15,395 nt of DNA from positions 1 through 15,395 of the forward strand of contig DATKLL010000007.1 of NCBI GenBank assembly GCA_035542475.1, written 5' to 3'. Shown here piece by piece: positions 6,585-13,138 of this stretch. Both the position numbers and the translations under genes were made by a program. The number at the start of each line of letters is the position of its first letter. Position 1 is the stretch's first letter. Origin of the DNA: DATKLL01 sp035542475 (lineage in GTDB: Bacteria > Desulfobacterota > Syntrophia > Syntrophales > UBA2185). The notes under the pieces were generated by a model that ran no database searches, was not told the origin of the DNA, and saw only the letters and a program-made list of their open reading frames with translations.

Positions 6585-7759
6585 CCCATGCTCGCCTTAT
6601 TTGAGATGATGAGGGTGGTGCAATTGCCGCCAAACCCAAAATAATTCAACATAAAATTACCTACTCCGGCCTCCATGTTTTCTGCAACGGGCTGTAGATT
6701 TAATTGTTCGTCCACTTCACGGAAGCCCGGTGTAGAGGGAATAAATCCCCCCTTGACCGATTCTGTAAACAGTATCTGTTCAATGACACCGCAAGCACCA
6801 GCAGTGTGACCTACAAAAGGTTTAACACAGGTTACGGGGGGTATCCCATTCCCGAAAACGCGCCTCATCGCGGCGGTTTCCGTACTGTCATTGCTTTCTG
6901 TCCCCGTGGCATGGGCCTTCACGGCACATATGTCCCCCGTACCAAGTCTTGCCTGCTTTAGGGCCCTGTTCATTGTTTCCGCGACAATTGACCCTTCTAC
7001 ATCATGGCTGGTAACACTGAAAGTATCGCAAAGATTCGCTCCGCCCAGGTGCACGAAATCGCCGGACTTCCTGGGGCCACCCTCCAGAACTATCGCGCCA
7101 CAGGCCTCGCCCAGTATCAAGCCATCCCGGTTTTTGTCAAAGGGTCTGTACTCCTCTGCGGCAATGGATTTCAGGGCCTCAAATCCGTAAAACCCCAGGT
7201 TGCTGAAGAGATCGTAGCCAACTACAAGAGCCCTCTTGGTGCGCCGTGACTCTATCATGGCCGAGGCATAGAGTAAGGCATTGGCGCTTGATGTGCAGGC
7301 CGTGGCAAAGGAATAACAGCTCCCCCCTATTCCGAATCTGTCCATGATGGCAACGGCGATTTTTCCATAACCATAGGACGATTGAAGAAACATACCGGAG
7401 ACAGTAGACATCATCCTATGGTGGTTGCCCTCAAATACGGGAATATCCATGGATGTAGAGCCGAAGAACACATCCATGTCCCTGATCTCCGCACCGTTCA
7501 AGCCGGCATCTGCTATGGCAGAAGACACCGTGGAATAGAGGATGTCATAGAAATACTGCTCGGAGCGGTTAGCAAGTTTATCACCTTCGTTTCTTTGTAT
7601 GAGGTAGTAAGGTTTGGTATAGGGTAGGCCGGCCAGGTCAAAGGAGAGCTGGGCAAGTCTTATCCTTTTACTGCGTACAGCATCCACAATCTCTTTCAGG
7701 GAATCACCGAGAGAGCAGATCATCGCCTTTCCCGTCATGTATGTTTTTCTTCCGTTCAT
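6581..7759 (-). CDS. Beta-ketoacyl-ACP synthase (FabF-like, active)
   Basis: The 392-residue product carries the full condensing-enzyme set. Cys155 lies in SFATACTSSANA, His283 in KAHATGTESND, Lys313 and His318 in VKPFVGHTAGACG, and the Gly-rich end motif is LNYFGFGGNC (372-380). Length is near the FabF/KAS II norm of about 410. It would extend an ACP-bound acyl chain with malonyl-ACP, presumably with the partner encoded next. The N terminus is less conserved than in housekeeping FabF, which supports a dedicated pathway. The ATG lies only 3 nt after the ACP stop, so translation is coupled. No ketoreductase or dehydratase gene is present in the window. Confidence 0.9.
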   Translation of the reverse strand: MNGRKTYMTGKAMICSLGDSLKEIVDAVRSKRIRLAQLSFDLAGLPYTKPYYLIQRNEGDKLANRSEQYFYDILYSTVSSAIADAGLNGAEIRDMDVFFGSTSMDIPVFEGNHHRMMSTVSGMFLQSSYGYGKIAVAIMDRFGIGGSCYSFATACTSSANALLYASAMIESRRTKRALVVGYDLFSNLGFYGFEALKSIAAEEYRPFDKNRDGLILGEACGAIVLEGGPRKSGDFVHLGGANLCDTFSVTSHDVEGSIVAETMNRALKQARLGTGDICAVKAHATGTESNDSTETAAMRRVFGNGIPPVTCVKPFVGHTAGACGVIEQILFTESVKGGFIPSTPGFREVDEQLNLQPVAENMEAGVGNFMLNYFGFGGNCTTLIISNKASMG

Positions 7760-7762
7760 GTC

Positions 7763-8029
7763 CTATTCCGGCTGAATGAAGTCGGCAAAGGTATTTATCG
7801 ATCTCATGACCCGTCTTGTTTCCTTGCTGTCGGTGATAATGATGTTGTATTTATTCTGTATAGCAATAGATATCTGCAGGGCATCTATTGAGTCCAGGCC
7901 AAGTTTAGAATCATTGCCGAACAGGAGTTCATCATCATCAATGTCTACGGGATTGATTGTTATATCACACTCCTCGACGATCAGCTTCTTCAACTCCATC
8001 TTCAGTTTTTCATCAAGGGAACCTTTCAT
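7763..8029 (-). CDS. Acyl carrier protein, 88 aa
   Basis: This is an acidic, four-helix-sized protein with KLGLDSIDALQI near residues 42-53. Ser47 in LGLDS is the expected 4'-phosphopantetheine site (family motif is DSL). NPVDIDDDELLFGND precedes it, as in carrier proteins of polyketide or aryl-polyene clusters. It should hold the growing chain for the KS/CLF pair and present it to the BtrH-like transferase. It starts 5 nt after the permease stop. No phosphopantetheinyl transferase is encoded here, so one from elsewhere must activate it. Confidence 0.9.
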   Translation of the reverse strand: MKGSLDEKLKMELKKLIVEECDITINPVDIDDDELLFGNDSKLGLDSIDALQISIAIQNKYNIIITDSKETRRVMRSINTFADFIQPE

Positions 8030-8034
8030 CGTTC

Positions 8035-9252
8035 TCAGGCCTCTCTCTGTCTTTTTAACAGGGTCACCGTAAGAATCAGCATCACCACTCCGAGAATAAT
8101 CAGGGACAGGCTTTTCGGAAGCACATCGGAGACGCCACCATTCCGCAGGAAGATATCGAGGAACCCTTCCAGTCCCCAGGACATGGGGGATATGTCGGCA
8201 ATGTCCTGCATAAACCCAGGCATGACAAACTTGGGCACCATAAGCCCGCCCAGGGCGCCAAAGATGATATTCAGGACTCCCCCTATGGTAGTCGCCTGCT
8301 CCGTCGTCCCGGCTAAAGATGCGATCAGAAGCGCTACGGAGATGGCGCTAAAGCTGACGGAAGCGGCAATCAGGACAAGGCCGCCTACGGAATCCCCCAT
8401 AGTGAGGGCGGTGCCGCCGCAAAGAGGGACGACGTAAACGCCTATGGCAATCATGATTACCACCTGGATTGCATTGATAAGAAGATAAGGCGCCATCTTG
8501 CCCGTGATCAGATAGAACCTCGATACATTCATGCTTTTGAGGCGCATGAGTGTGCCCTGACCCCTTTCAGAGATAAAGGTGTTGGATATTGGTATGACGA
8601 TAAAAAACATGGAAAAAACCAGCCAGGCGGGAACACTCTGTTGGACGGCAGACGGAATCTTTGCGTACTGTCCTTTTTTGTAAACGTAGTTAACATCGAT
8701 GGGGCTCTCTTCGGCCGCCTTCAGTTTCTGCTTGTTTATTTCTGCAAAGGCCAACAACTTGTCAATACTGTCAAGGAATGCATCCCATCTCAACCTGGAA
8801 AGTTTTCCCTCCAACGCACTCTTTAAAACAAGCTGGGTCTGTGTATTTACCGTAGGGTTGACAAAAAGCTCAAGAGGCTTTTCATCTTTGCCCTTGCCCT
8901 TTTTCTCGACAAAGGAAGAGAAATTTTCTTTGATAATCAGGGCGAACTTGTAGTCCCGGGAAATCATCAGTTCCTTAACCTCTTCCGTGGTTACGTCTTT
9001 CTTAATCAGGTGAAACTTGAAACTGCGAAGGTCATCCATTTCCTTCAAGAACGCCTGTGACTTCTTTCCCACATCCTGATTAACGGCAAGTACGTCAATA
9101 CTGGCACTGCCGTGAAGCTCGAAAAGGTCACGCATGGCCAGGGACATGATCATAATGAAGACAGCGGGCATTACGAAGAGGACCGTTACGGCATGGATGT
9201 CCCGGACTATCAGCAGAAATTCTTTTTTCAGGGTGTAAAGTATCTTGATCAT
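8035..9252 (-). CDS. ABC-2 type transporter permease
   Basis: The 405-residue product has the ABC-2 layout. TM1 is near residues 20-42 (HAVTVLFVMPAVFIMIMSLA), followed by a large external domain (about 45-215) and then five further hydrophobic segments from about 216 to 398, with a SERGQGTLMRLKSMNVSR linker typical of DrrB/NatB-like exporters. It should form the membrane path for the product, with the ATPase just upstream. There is a 14-nt gap after the ATPase stop and no clear ribosome site, so it is probably translated by coupling. No substrate can be named from sequence. Confidence 0.88.
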   Translation of the reverse strand: MIKILYTLKKEFLLIVRDIHAVTVLFVMPAVFIMIMSLAMRDLFELHGSASIDVLAVNQDVGKKSQAFLKEMDDLRSFKFHLIKKDVTTEEVKELMISRDYKFALIIKENFSSFVEKKGKGKDEKPLELFVNPTVNTQTQLVLKSALEGKLSRLRWDAFLDSIDKLLAFAEINKQKLKAAEESPIDVNYVYKKGQYAKIPSAVQQSVPAWLVFSMFFIVIPISNTFISERGQGTLMRLKSMNVSRFYLITGKMAPYLLINAIQVVIMIAIGVYVVPLCGGTALTMGDSVGGLVLIAASVSFSAISVALLIASLAGTTEQATTIGGVLNIIFGALGGLMVPKFVMPGFMQDIADISPMSWGLEGFLDIFLRNGGVSDVLPKSLSLIILGVVMLILTVTLLKRQREA

Positions 9253-9266
9253 ATTTAATAATGCCG

Positions 9267-10190
9267 TCAGTCTTTATCTCGCAGACTGATGTTTGTCAGC
9301 TTGAGAAAAAACTCCTCCAGGGTTCTATGGCCGAAGACGGCGTCCTTTACCTGAATCCCGCGATTGCGGAGTATGGTAAATATCGCTGCCATATTTTCAT
9401 TGAACTGTCCGTCACGTTTGACATGGACGCAATCCTTCTCCACCTGTATTCCGTCGATCTGCTGCAATTCCCTGATGGCTTCTTCCCCCATTTCCTCGAC
9501 ACTAATCAAAGCAGTATCGGTATGTGTCAGAATCGCTTCTTTGCTGTCATGCAGGATGATTTTCCCCTCGTCAATAACGGCTATATCATCAGACACATGC
9601 TCGATCTCATCCATGTAATGGGATGTATAGATGATGGTTATGTCCTTCTCCCTGTTAATTTTTTTTATCGTCTCCAGAATGTAGCTCCGTGATTGTGTAT
9701 CGACGCCTACCGTCGGCTCATCTAGATACAATACTTCCGGATCGTTCAACAGGCCTATTACCAGGTTCAGCCGTCTTTTCATGCCGCCGGAATACTTATC
9801 TACGCGCTTGTTGACGAAGGCCTGCATGTTTCCTGTATCGATGCAGAACTCCATGCGCTCCTTCAGCTTCCTTCCCTTCAGACCCCATAGGGCGCCGAAG
9901 TATTCCAGGTTCTCGCAGCCTGTCAGTCGCGAATAGAAAGCCAGTGTCTGCGGCACATAACTGCATTTTAACTGGATGGAGCTGAGTTCATGATCGAAGT
10001 CCCGGCCGCCGATGGTTATGCTCCCGCCGTCTTTTTTGATAATGCCTGTGAGGATGGATATAAGGGTCGTTTTCCCCGCGCCGTTGGGTCCCAACAGCCC
10101 CATAATGGAGCCGCGGCGTACTGAAAGGTTTACATCTTGAAGCACCGGCTTTTTGTCGTAGGACTTGTAAAGACGTTTGATCTCGATCAA
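9267..10190 (-). CDS. ABC transporter ATP-binding protein (DrrA/CcmA-like)
   Basis: All nucleotide-binding motifs are present in the 307-residue product: Walker A GPNGAGKTT (34-42), Q-loop Gln81, signature YSGGMKRR (133-140), Walker B VLYLDEPT with Glu158, and H-loop His191 (YTSHYMDE). A C-terminal extension of about 80 residues is typical of DrrA-type exporters. The start codon is TTG (10190), chosen because the frame before it is stopped and MIEIKRLYKSY is the normal opening of the family. GGTGAG lies only 3 nt upstream. It is the first gene of the operon ABC-permease-ACP-KS-CLF. A hairpin and a tRNA-like remnant lie in its leader. Confidence 0.9.
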   Translation of the reverse strand: MIEIKRLYKSYDKKPVLQDVNLSVRRGSIMGLLGPNGAGKTTLISILTGIIKKDGGSITIGGRDFDHELSSIQLKCSYVPQTLAFYSRLTGCENLEYFGALWGLKGRKLKERMEFCIDTGNMQAFVNKRVDKYSGGMKRRLNLVIGLLNDPEVLYLDEPTVGVDTQSRSYILETIKKINREKDITIIYTSHYMDEIEHVSDDIAVIDEGKIILHDSKEAILTHTDTALISVEEMGEEAIRELQQIDGIQVEKDCVHVKRDGQFNENMAAIFTILRNRGIQVKDAVFGHRTLEEFFLKLTNISLRDKD

Positions 10191-10205
10191 CGGCTCACCA
10201 TTTTT

Positions 10206-10234
10206 AAGGGGTTAGGCGATTTTCCTAACCCCTT
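10206..10234. repeat. 11-bp perfect hairpin in the ABC operon leader
   Basis: AAGGGGTTAGG (10206-10216) pairs exactly with 10224-10234 around a 7-nt loop. On the minus strand it ends 15 nt before the TTG start codon and is followed by AAAAATGG, so it lacks the T tract of a terminator. It may affect translation or mRNA stability of the operon, or be a processing scar of the tRNA-like piece beside it. Confidence 0.65.
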
Positions 10235-10243
10235 GACTCCCCG

Positions 10244-10301
10244 TGGAGCCGATGGCCAGAATTGAACCGGCAATCCACTAATTACGAAGCGGTCCATCGG
10301 C
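10244..10301 (-). pseudogene. tRNA-Thr remnant lacking the D arm
   Basis: Read on the minus strand this 58-nt stretch keeps the acceptor stem GCCGATG/CATCGGC, the T arm GCCGG-TTCAATT-CTGGC and a terminal TCCA. It also keeps the anticodon-loop string TTCGTAA, all matching the intact tRNA-Thr(CGT) at 12860-12935. The D arm and the 5' half of the anticodon stem are gone, replaced by GACCGC. A 4-bp CCGC/GTGG stem can still form there. It is therefore a decayed duplicate, not a working tRNA. It lies in the leader of the ABC operon, same strand. Confidence 0.8.
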
Positions 10302-10351
10302 TTTAATATCTTGATGATAATTCTTAACTAACTGATTTTCTTAAGGTGTGT

Positions 10352-10380
10352 TATATAAACAATAGAACGGGAATAAGCAA
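10352..10380 (-). promoter_or_regulatory. Possible promoter of the ABC/ACP/KS operon
   Basis: Minus strand: TTGCTT (10380-10375), 17-nt spacer, TATATA (10357-10352). It lies between the terminator of the upstream transcript and the tRNA-like remnant, so the leader would be about 155 nt and would include the remnant and the hairpin. The -35 box is poor. The adjacent TGTCACATTGTGTCA (10395-10409) contains a direct repeat of TGTCA that could be an operator. Confidence 0.4.
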
Positions 10381-10410
10381 GAAAAATAATTTTTGTCACA
10401 TTGTGTCATA

Positions 10411-10447
10411 ACAAAAAATTGGGCGGCATCTTATACTGATGCTACCC
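10411..10447 (-). terminator. Rho-independent terminator downstream of the DsrE-like gene
   Basis: On the minus strand GGGTAGCATC (10447-10438) pairs with GATGCCGCCC (10430-10421), with one mismatch and one wobble, around a 7-nt loop. AATTTTTTG follows directly. It lies about 200 nt past the stop at 10651 and separates that transcript from the ABC operon. The 10448-10650 stretch between shows no gene I can support. Confidence 0.75.
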
Positions 10448-10650
10448 CATTAATTTTTATAAATAACTTGCATTCAACTTTATGTAGCACCTACTGCACG
10501 CTCCAGAAAATTTCCTACGTCAGCGATTACTGCTTGAAACATGCGTAAGAAAGGGCAAAGCCATTTTTAATCCTGTCTTTTATGGACATCTTTATGATCC
10601 CAAATGACCTGCTTGCAGCTTCATGTTTTGAGCATACAATCAATGCCTTC

Positions 10651-11157
10651 TTAAGGACTGACAGGAACTAAGGAGTAACCCTTAGCCTCATATCCAATCA
10701 AGGAGATCCAGCCATTGCCTACCTGTTTAATCTCCGGTAATATTGAAGATGGCTCCACGCCTAGCATTTTAGCTGCAATAAGGCAAATTTCAAACTTGAT
10801 CCCATCCTTTGCCATTGCTGAAATGGTGTTTGCATACTCATCGAGGATTTTTTGATCATCAGCAGTAAACCCGCCTCTGTCTTTGGATACCAGCTTTACA
10901 GAAGGGCCAATAAATACAACCACAATATCCGGCTTCTTTTTTTCCATCCATATATTTTTGTCCTTGAAGGTCTGATGAATGACTTGGAGGTGCAGCAATG
11001 CGCTTTGAGGGTTTCCCAGCTCGAAATCGAATACTGCCTTGACAGACTTCAGACCTTTCAGAGTACTGTACTCTTCACTAAAAACATTTCCAGCTATAAC
11101 GAAGAGCAAACAGATTGTCAGAATGCTCACTCCTATGATTTTCGCAAACTTTCTCAT
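10651..11157 (-). CDS. Periplasmic DsrE/DsrF-family protein, 168 aa
   Basis: The start is firm: AGGAGA lies 8 nt before the ATG. A signal peptide (MRKFAKIIGVSILTICLLFV, then AGNVFS) is followed by a DsrE-type domain: KAVFDFELGNPQSALLHLQVI (first strand and helix), KPDIVVVFIGPSVKL, then IKFEICLIAAKMLGVEPS with Cys124, and a closing VGNGWISLIGYEAKGYSLVPV strand pair. The single Cys at the strand end is the position used for sulfur handling in some family members. The family is linked to persulfide or sulfur-oxidation chemistry, but exported single-domain members have no settled role. It is followed by a terminator and has its own ribosome site. Confidence 0.75.
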   Translation of the reverse strand: MRKFAKIIGVSILTICLLFVIAGNVFSEEYSTLKGLKSVKAVFDFELGNPQSALLHLQVIHQTFKDKNIWMEKKKPDIVVVFIGPSVKLVSKDRGGFTADDQKILDEYANTISAMAKDGIKFEICLIAAKMLGVEPSSILPEIKQVGNGWISLIGYEAKGYSLVPVSP

Positions 11158-11458
11158 GGTTAATTTCTCCTTTCAAATATTTTATTCCTCCTATACACTA
11201 ACAAAATTAAGAATTGGGCTAAATCAGGAGAAATCTGATTTTTTGTTTCGAAATATCTTATACGCCTTGTATCAGCCAACGGAAATGAGCTTTAGATATC
11301 CATGAATATCACTATCCTCAATCGATGAATAGAGAGTTTAAGAAGTAAGGAAGTTATGCTCTAAACAATCCTCAACCAAAGCACACAATATTTGTAGGCC
11401 TGTCTCGACTATGATTGTTTTAGGCCAAACGAAATTTCAGGAAAGCTCTTTTTTAAAT
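11158..11458. other. Intergenic region between the OmpA-like and DsrE-like genes
   Basis: The A/T-rich stretch contains the ribosome site of the DsrE-like gene and a second AGGAGG further upstream. A 7-bp hairpin AAATCAG/CTGATTT (11221-11241) runs into six T on the plus strand, where no gene precedes it. I see no convincing promoter pair and no terminator for the OmpA-like gene. Confidence 0.3.
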
Positions 11459-12079
11459 TCAGCGTACCGTTATCTCAACCCGGCGGTTCCGGGGTTCCGG
11501 TACGCCATCGGGGGTGGGAATAAGGGGATTACTCTTGCCATGATAGGTTATCTGAATATTTTTCCGATCTATGCCCTTGGCAACAAGGATGTCCGCTACG
11601 GCCTTGGCACGTTGAAGTGAAAGACGGCGGTCGTAATCTACCGATCCAACAGCATCAGTGTAGCCGCTGATGATAATATCTGTCGATTTCCGGGCATGGA
11701 TCTCATCCATGACTTTGGTCAATAATGCAATAGATTCTTGTGAAAGCGCAGAACTGTCTTTCCTGAAATATATGATGAAGCTCACCGGCTGGATGGGTTG
11801 CGCCTCCAGGGCTTCACGAAATACTTGTCGGACCTGCTTTTCTTCCAGTATATTCGGTTCGCTCGGCGCCTTGTCCATACTTGCAGATTCTGTGGCCTGC
11901 CAGGGCTGATTGAGTGTTTGTGTGCCCTTAACATTTGAAACTTCAAGTGTTCCCACCTTACCGTCGGGATCCGGCAGAATAACTACTTGTGTCGTGGAAG
12001 CACACCCAGACAGCAAGATCACCAAAAGCACAAGATGCAGCATGATCTTCTTTATTCTCATGAGTCGATTATATTTCAT
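11459..12079 (-). CDS. OmpA-family lipoprotein
   Basis: The product has a lipoprotein signal peptide, with LVLLVILLSGC giving Cys26 when counted from the ATG at 12079. I prefer that ATG to a GTG at 12106, which lies inside a hairpin and lacks a ribosome site; an ATG at 12061 is the other choice. After a variable linker, residues of about 95-205 form an OmpA C-terminal peptidoglycan-binding domain: VSFIIYFRKDSSALS, IIISGYTDAVGS, DYDRRLSLQRAKAVADIL and a closing EPRNRRVEITV. It would tether the outer or inner membrane leaflet to peptidoglycan. It lies downstream of the FecR-domain gene on the same strand, probably co-transcribed. Confidence 0.85.
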   Translation of the reverse strand: MKYNRLMRIKKIMLHLVLLVILLSGCASTTQVVILPDPDGKVGTLEVSNVKGTQTLNQPWQATESASMDKAPSEPNILEEKQVRQVFREALEAQPIQPVSFIIYFRKDSSALSQESIALLTKVMDEIHARKSTDIIISGYTDAVGSVDYDRRLSLQRAKAVADILVAKGIDRKNIQITYHGKSNPLIPTPDGVPEPRNRRVEITVR

Positions 12080-12099
12080 CGCTGTTGTATCTCTGATGT

Positions 12100-12119
12100 G
12101 CCGCACTTTGCAATGCGGC
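12100..12119. repeat. Short hairpin between the FecR-domain and OmpA-like genes
   Basis: GCCGCA (12100-12105) pairs with TGCGGC (12114-12119) around an 8-nt loop, with no T tract on either side. It sits in the gap of the likely two-gene transcript and may influence relative expression or mRNA processing. Confidence 0.4.
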
Positions 12120-12148
12120 GGTGAAAACGTTTCTCATCCCGCTAATAA

Positions 12149-12601
12149 TCAGATCCCCGGTTCTTCAACCTTGATCGCAAAATGTGTCCCACGGACACCG
12201 CATACAGCTGTAGGAGTGTCGAATTTTACGCCGCTGCGGTTCAGTTTGGCAATTAGGCCGCTGAGGTAAACCATTGTGCCTTTTTTAATCTGTGCAGTGA
12301 ATGAAAGTTTTTCGTCGGCTGGCTCGAATGCGAATTTCGAAATGGCAAGACGGGTATTGGGACCAATAGACATGACACTGTTGTCCTGCAGGATGACCCC
12401 CATAGATCCGCTGCGGCCCGTAACGAGGACATCGTTCTCCATCAACTCGTCTTTAACCTTGGCGGCTGTTAAGACTTTATTGCGCTCAATGAATGCCTCC
12501 CCGGAAACGTTTTTCACAAACCCTGCCCTCGGTTCGGCAGCTGCAGATGTACCTATACACCAAATAAATACGAAACAGATTATGATTACAGATATTCTCA
12601 T
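12149..12601 (-). CDS. Periplasmic FecR-domain protein, 150 aa
   Basis: The signal peptide MRISVIIICFVFIWCIGTSAAAEP is followed by a FecR domain: GFVKNVSGEAFIERNKVLTAA, a VLVTGRSGSMGVILQDNSVMSIGPNTRLAI core, and the family end motif FDTPTAVCGVRGTHFAI (about 127-143). It is a single-domain form, without the N-terminal part or transmembrane helix of the classic iron-dicitrate sensor FecR, so it is unlikely to be an anti-sigma relay. Such free FecR-domain proteins often sit next to CHASE2 cyclases, as here (13139, divergent across a tRNA). The ribosome site AAAGAG is weak and close. A 12-bp palindrome lies 9 bp upstream of the ATG. Confidence 0.82.
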   Translation of the reverse strand: MRISVIIICFVFIWCIGTSAAAEPRAGFVKNVSGEAFIERNKVLTAAKVKDELMENDVLVTGRSGSMGVILQDNSVMSIGPNTRLAISKFAFEPADEKLSFTAQIKKGTMVYLSGLIAKLNRSGVKFDTPTAVCGVRGTHFAIKVEEPGI

Positions 12602-12610
12602 AAACTCTTT

Positions 12611-12622
12611 AATGCCGGCATT
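12611..12622. promoter_or_regulatory. Palindrome AATGCCGGCATT ahead of the FecR-domain gene
   Basis: This is a perfect 12-bp palindrome ending 9 bp before the start codon at 12601. A related half-sequence, ATGCCGG, occurs at 12692-12698. It is positioned to act as an operator or a translation-blocking hairpin. No clear -35/-10 pair was found in 12623-12780. Confidence 0.4.
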
Positions 12623-12859
12623 TGATGATTAAAAAAATATTTATTTCATCAGACCGTTTCAGTCAGCAGAAATCTCCCCGCAATTAGCTACATGCCGGAA
12701 GCGAAACCTTTAATAAACACTTTGTTTCTCAATACAGGTTTGAACATCGAATTGCAATTGGCAATAACCTGATTTGCAGAATAAAAAATTCTTAAGTCGG
12801 ACTTCGAAAATACTTACAGGTTATGGCAGCTAGGTTTTGACTAAACCGCTTAAAATCTC

Positions 12860-12935
<76 letters not shown>

Positions 12936-12994
12936 TTTTTGAAGTAAGATTTGATGGTTGTCCGGCAATATTTTCCTAAACAACTAAATGGTGA

Positions 12995-13021
12995 TTTATA
13001 TTATCACAGTTTCCATGTCAA
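12995..13021 (-). promoter_or_regulatory. Possible promoter of tRNA-Thr
   Basis: Minus strand: perfect TTGACA (13021-13016), 15-nt spacer, TATAAA (13000-12995). The spacer is 2 nt short of ideal. A GTGAT-N7-ATCAC inverted repeat (12991-13007) overlaps the -10 box. The predicted 5' leader of about 50 nt would be removed in tRNA processing. Confidence 0.4.
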
Positions 13022-13080
13022 GATTTTAAGATGCTTGAGGATATCAATACCGGTTGTCACTCTATGACTGTCCTTCTTCC

Positions 13081-13108
13081 TTGACTTTCAAATCGTGTTT
13101 GGTATTAT
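13081..13108 (+). promoter_or_regulatory. Promoter of the CHASE2 adenylate cyclase gene
   Basis: TTGACT (13081-13086, 5 of 6), 16-nt spacer, TATTAT (13103-13108, 5 of 6). Transcription would start near 13115, giving a short leader of about 24 nt that carries AAGGGGTG as the ribosome site. Confidence 0.6.
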
Positions 13109-13138
13109 TCGAAAACTTCTAAGGGGTGAAGCTGTATC

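Noticed and set aside
10244..10301. A functional unusual tRNA without a D arm
   Set aside because: D-armless tRNAs are a mitochondrial trait; here the anticodon stem is also broken, so decay is the simpler reading.
10395..10409. TGTCACATTGTGTCA as a CRP/FNR site
   Set aside because: It contains a direct repeat, not the TGTGA/TCACA inverted arrangement, and spacing does not fit; mentioned only as a possible operator.
11221..11244. Hairpin with T tract on the plus strand
   Set aside because: No plus-strand gene precedes it and the stem is A/T rich; not called as a terminator.
12788..12815. Possible terminator after tRNA-Thr (minus)
   Set aside because: There is a T-rich run, but the preceding stem is only 4-5 bp with a 3-nt loop.
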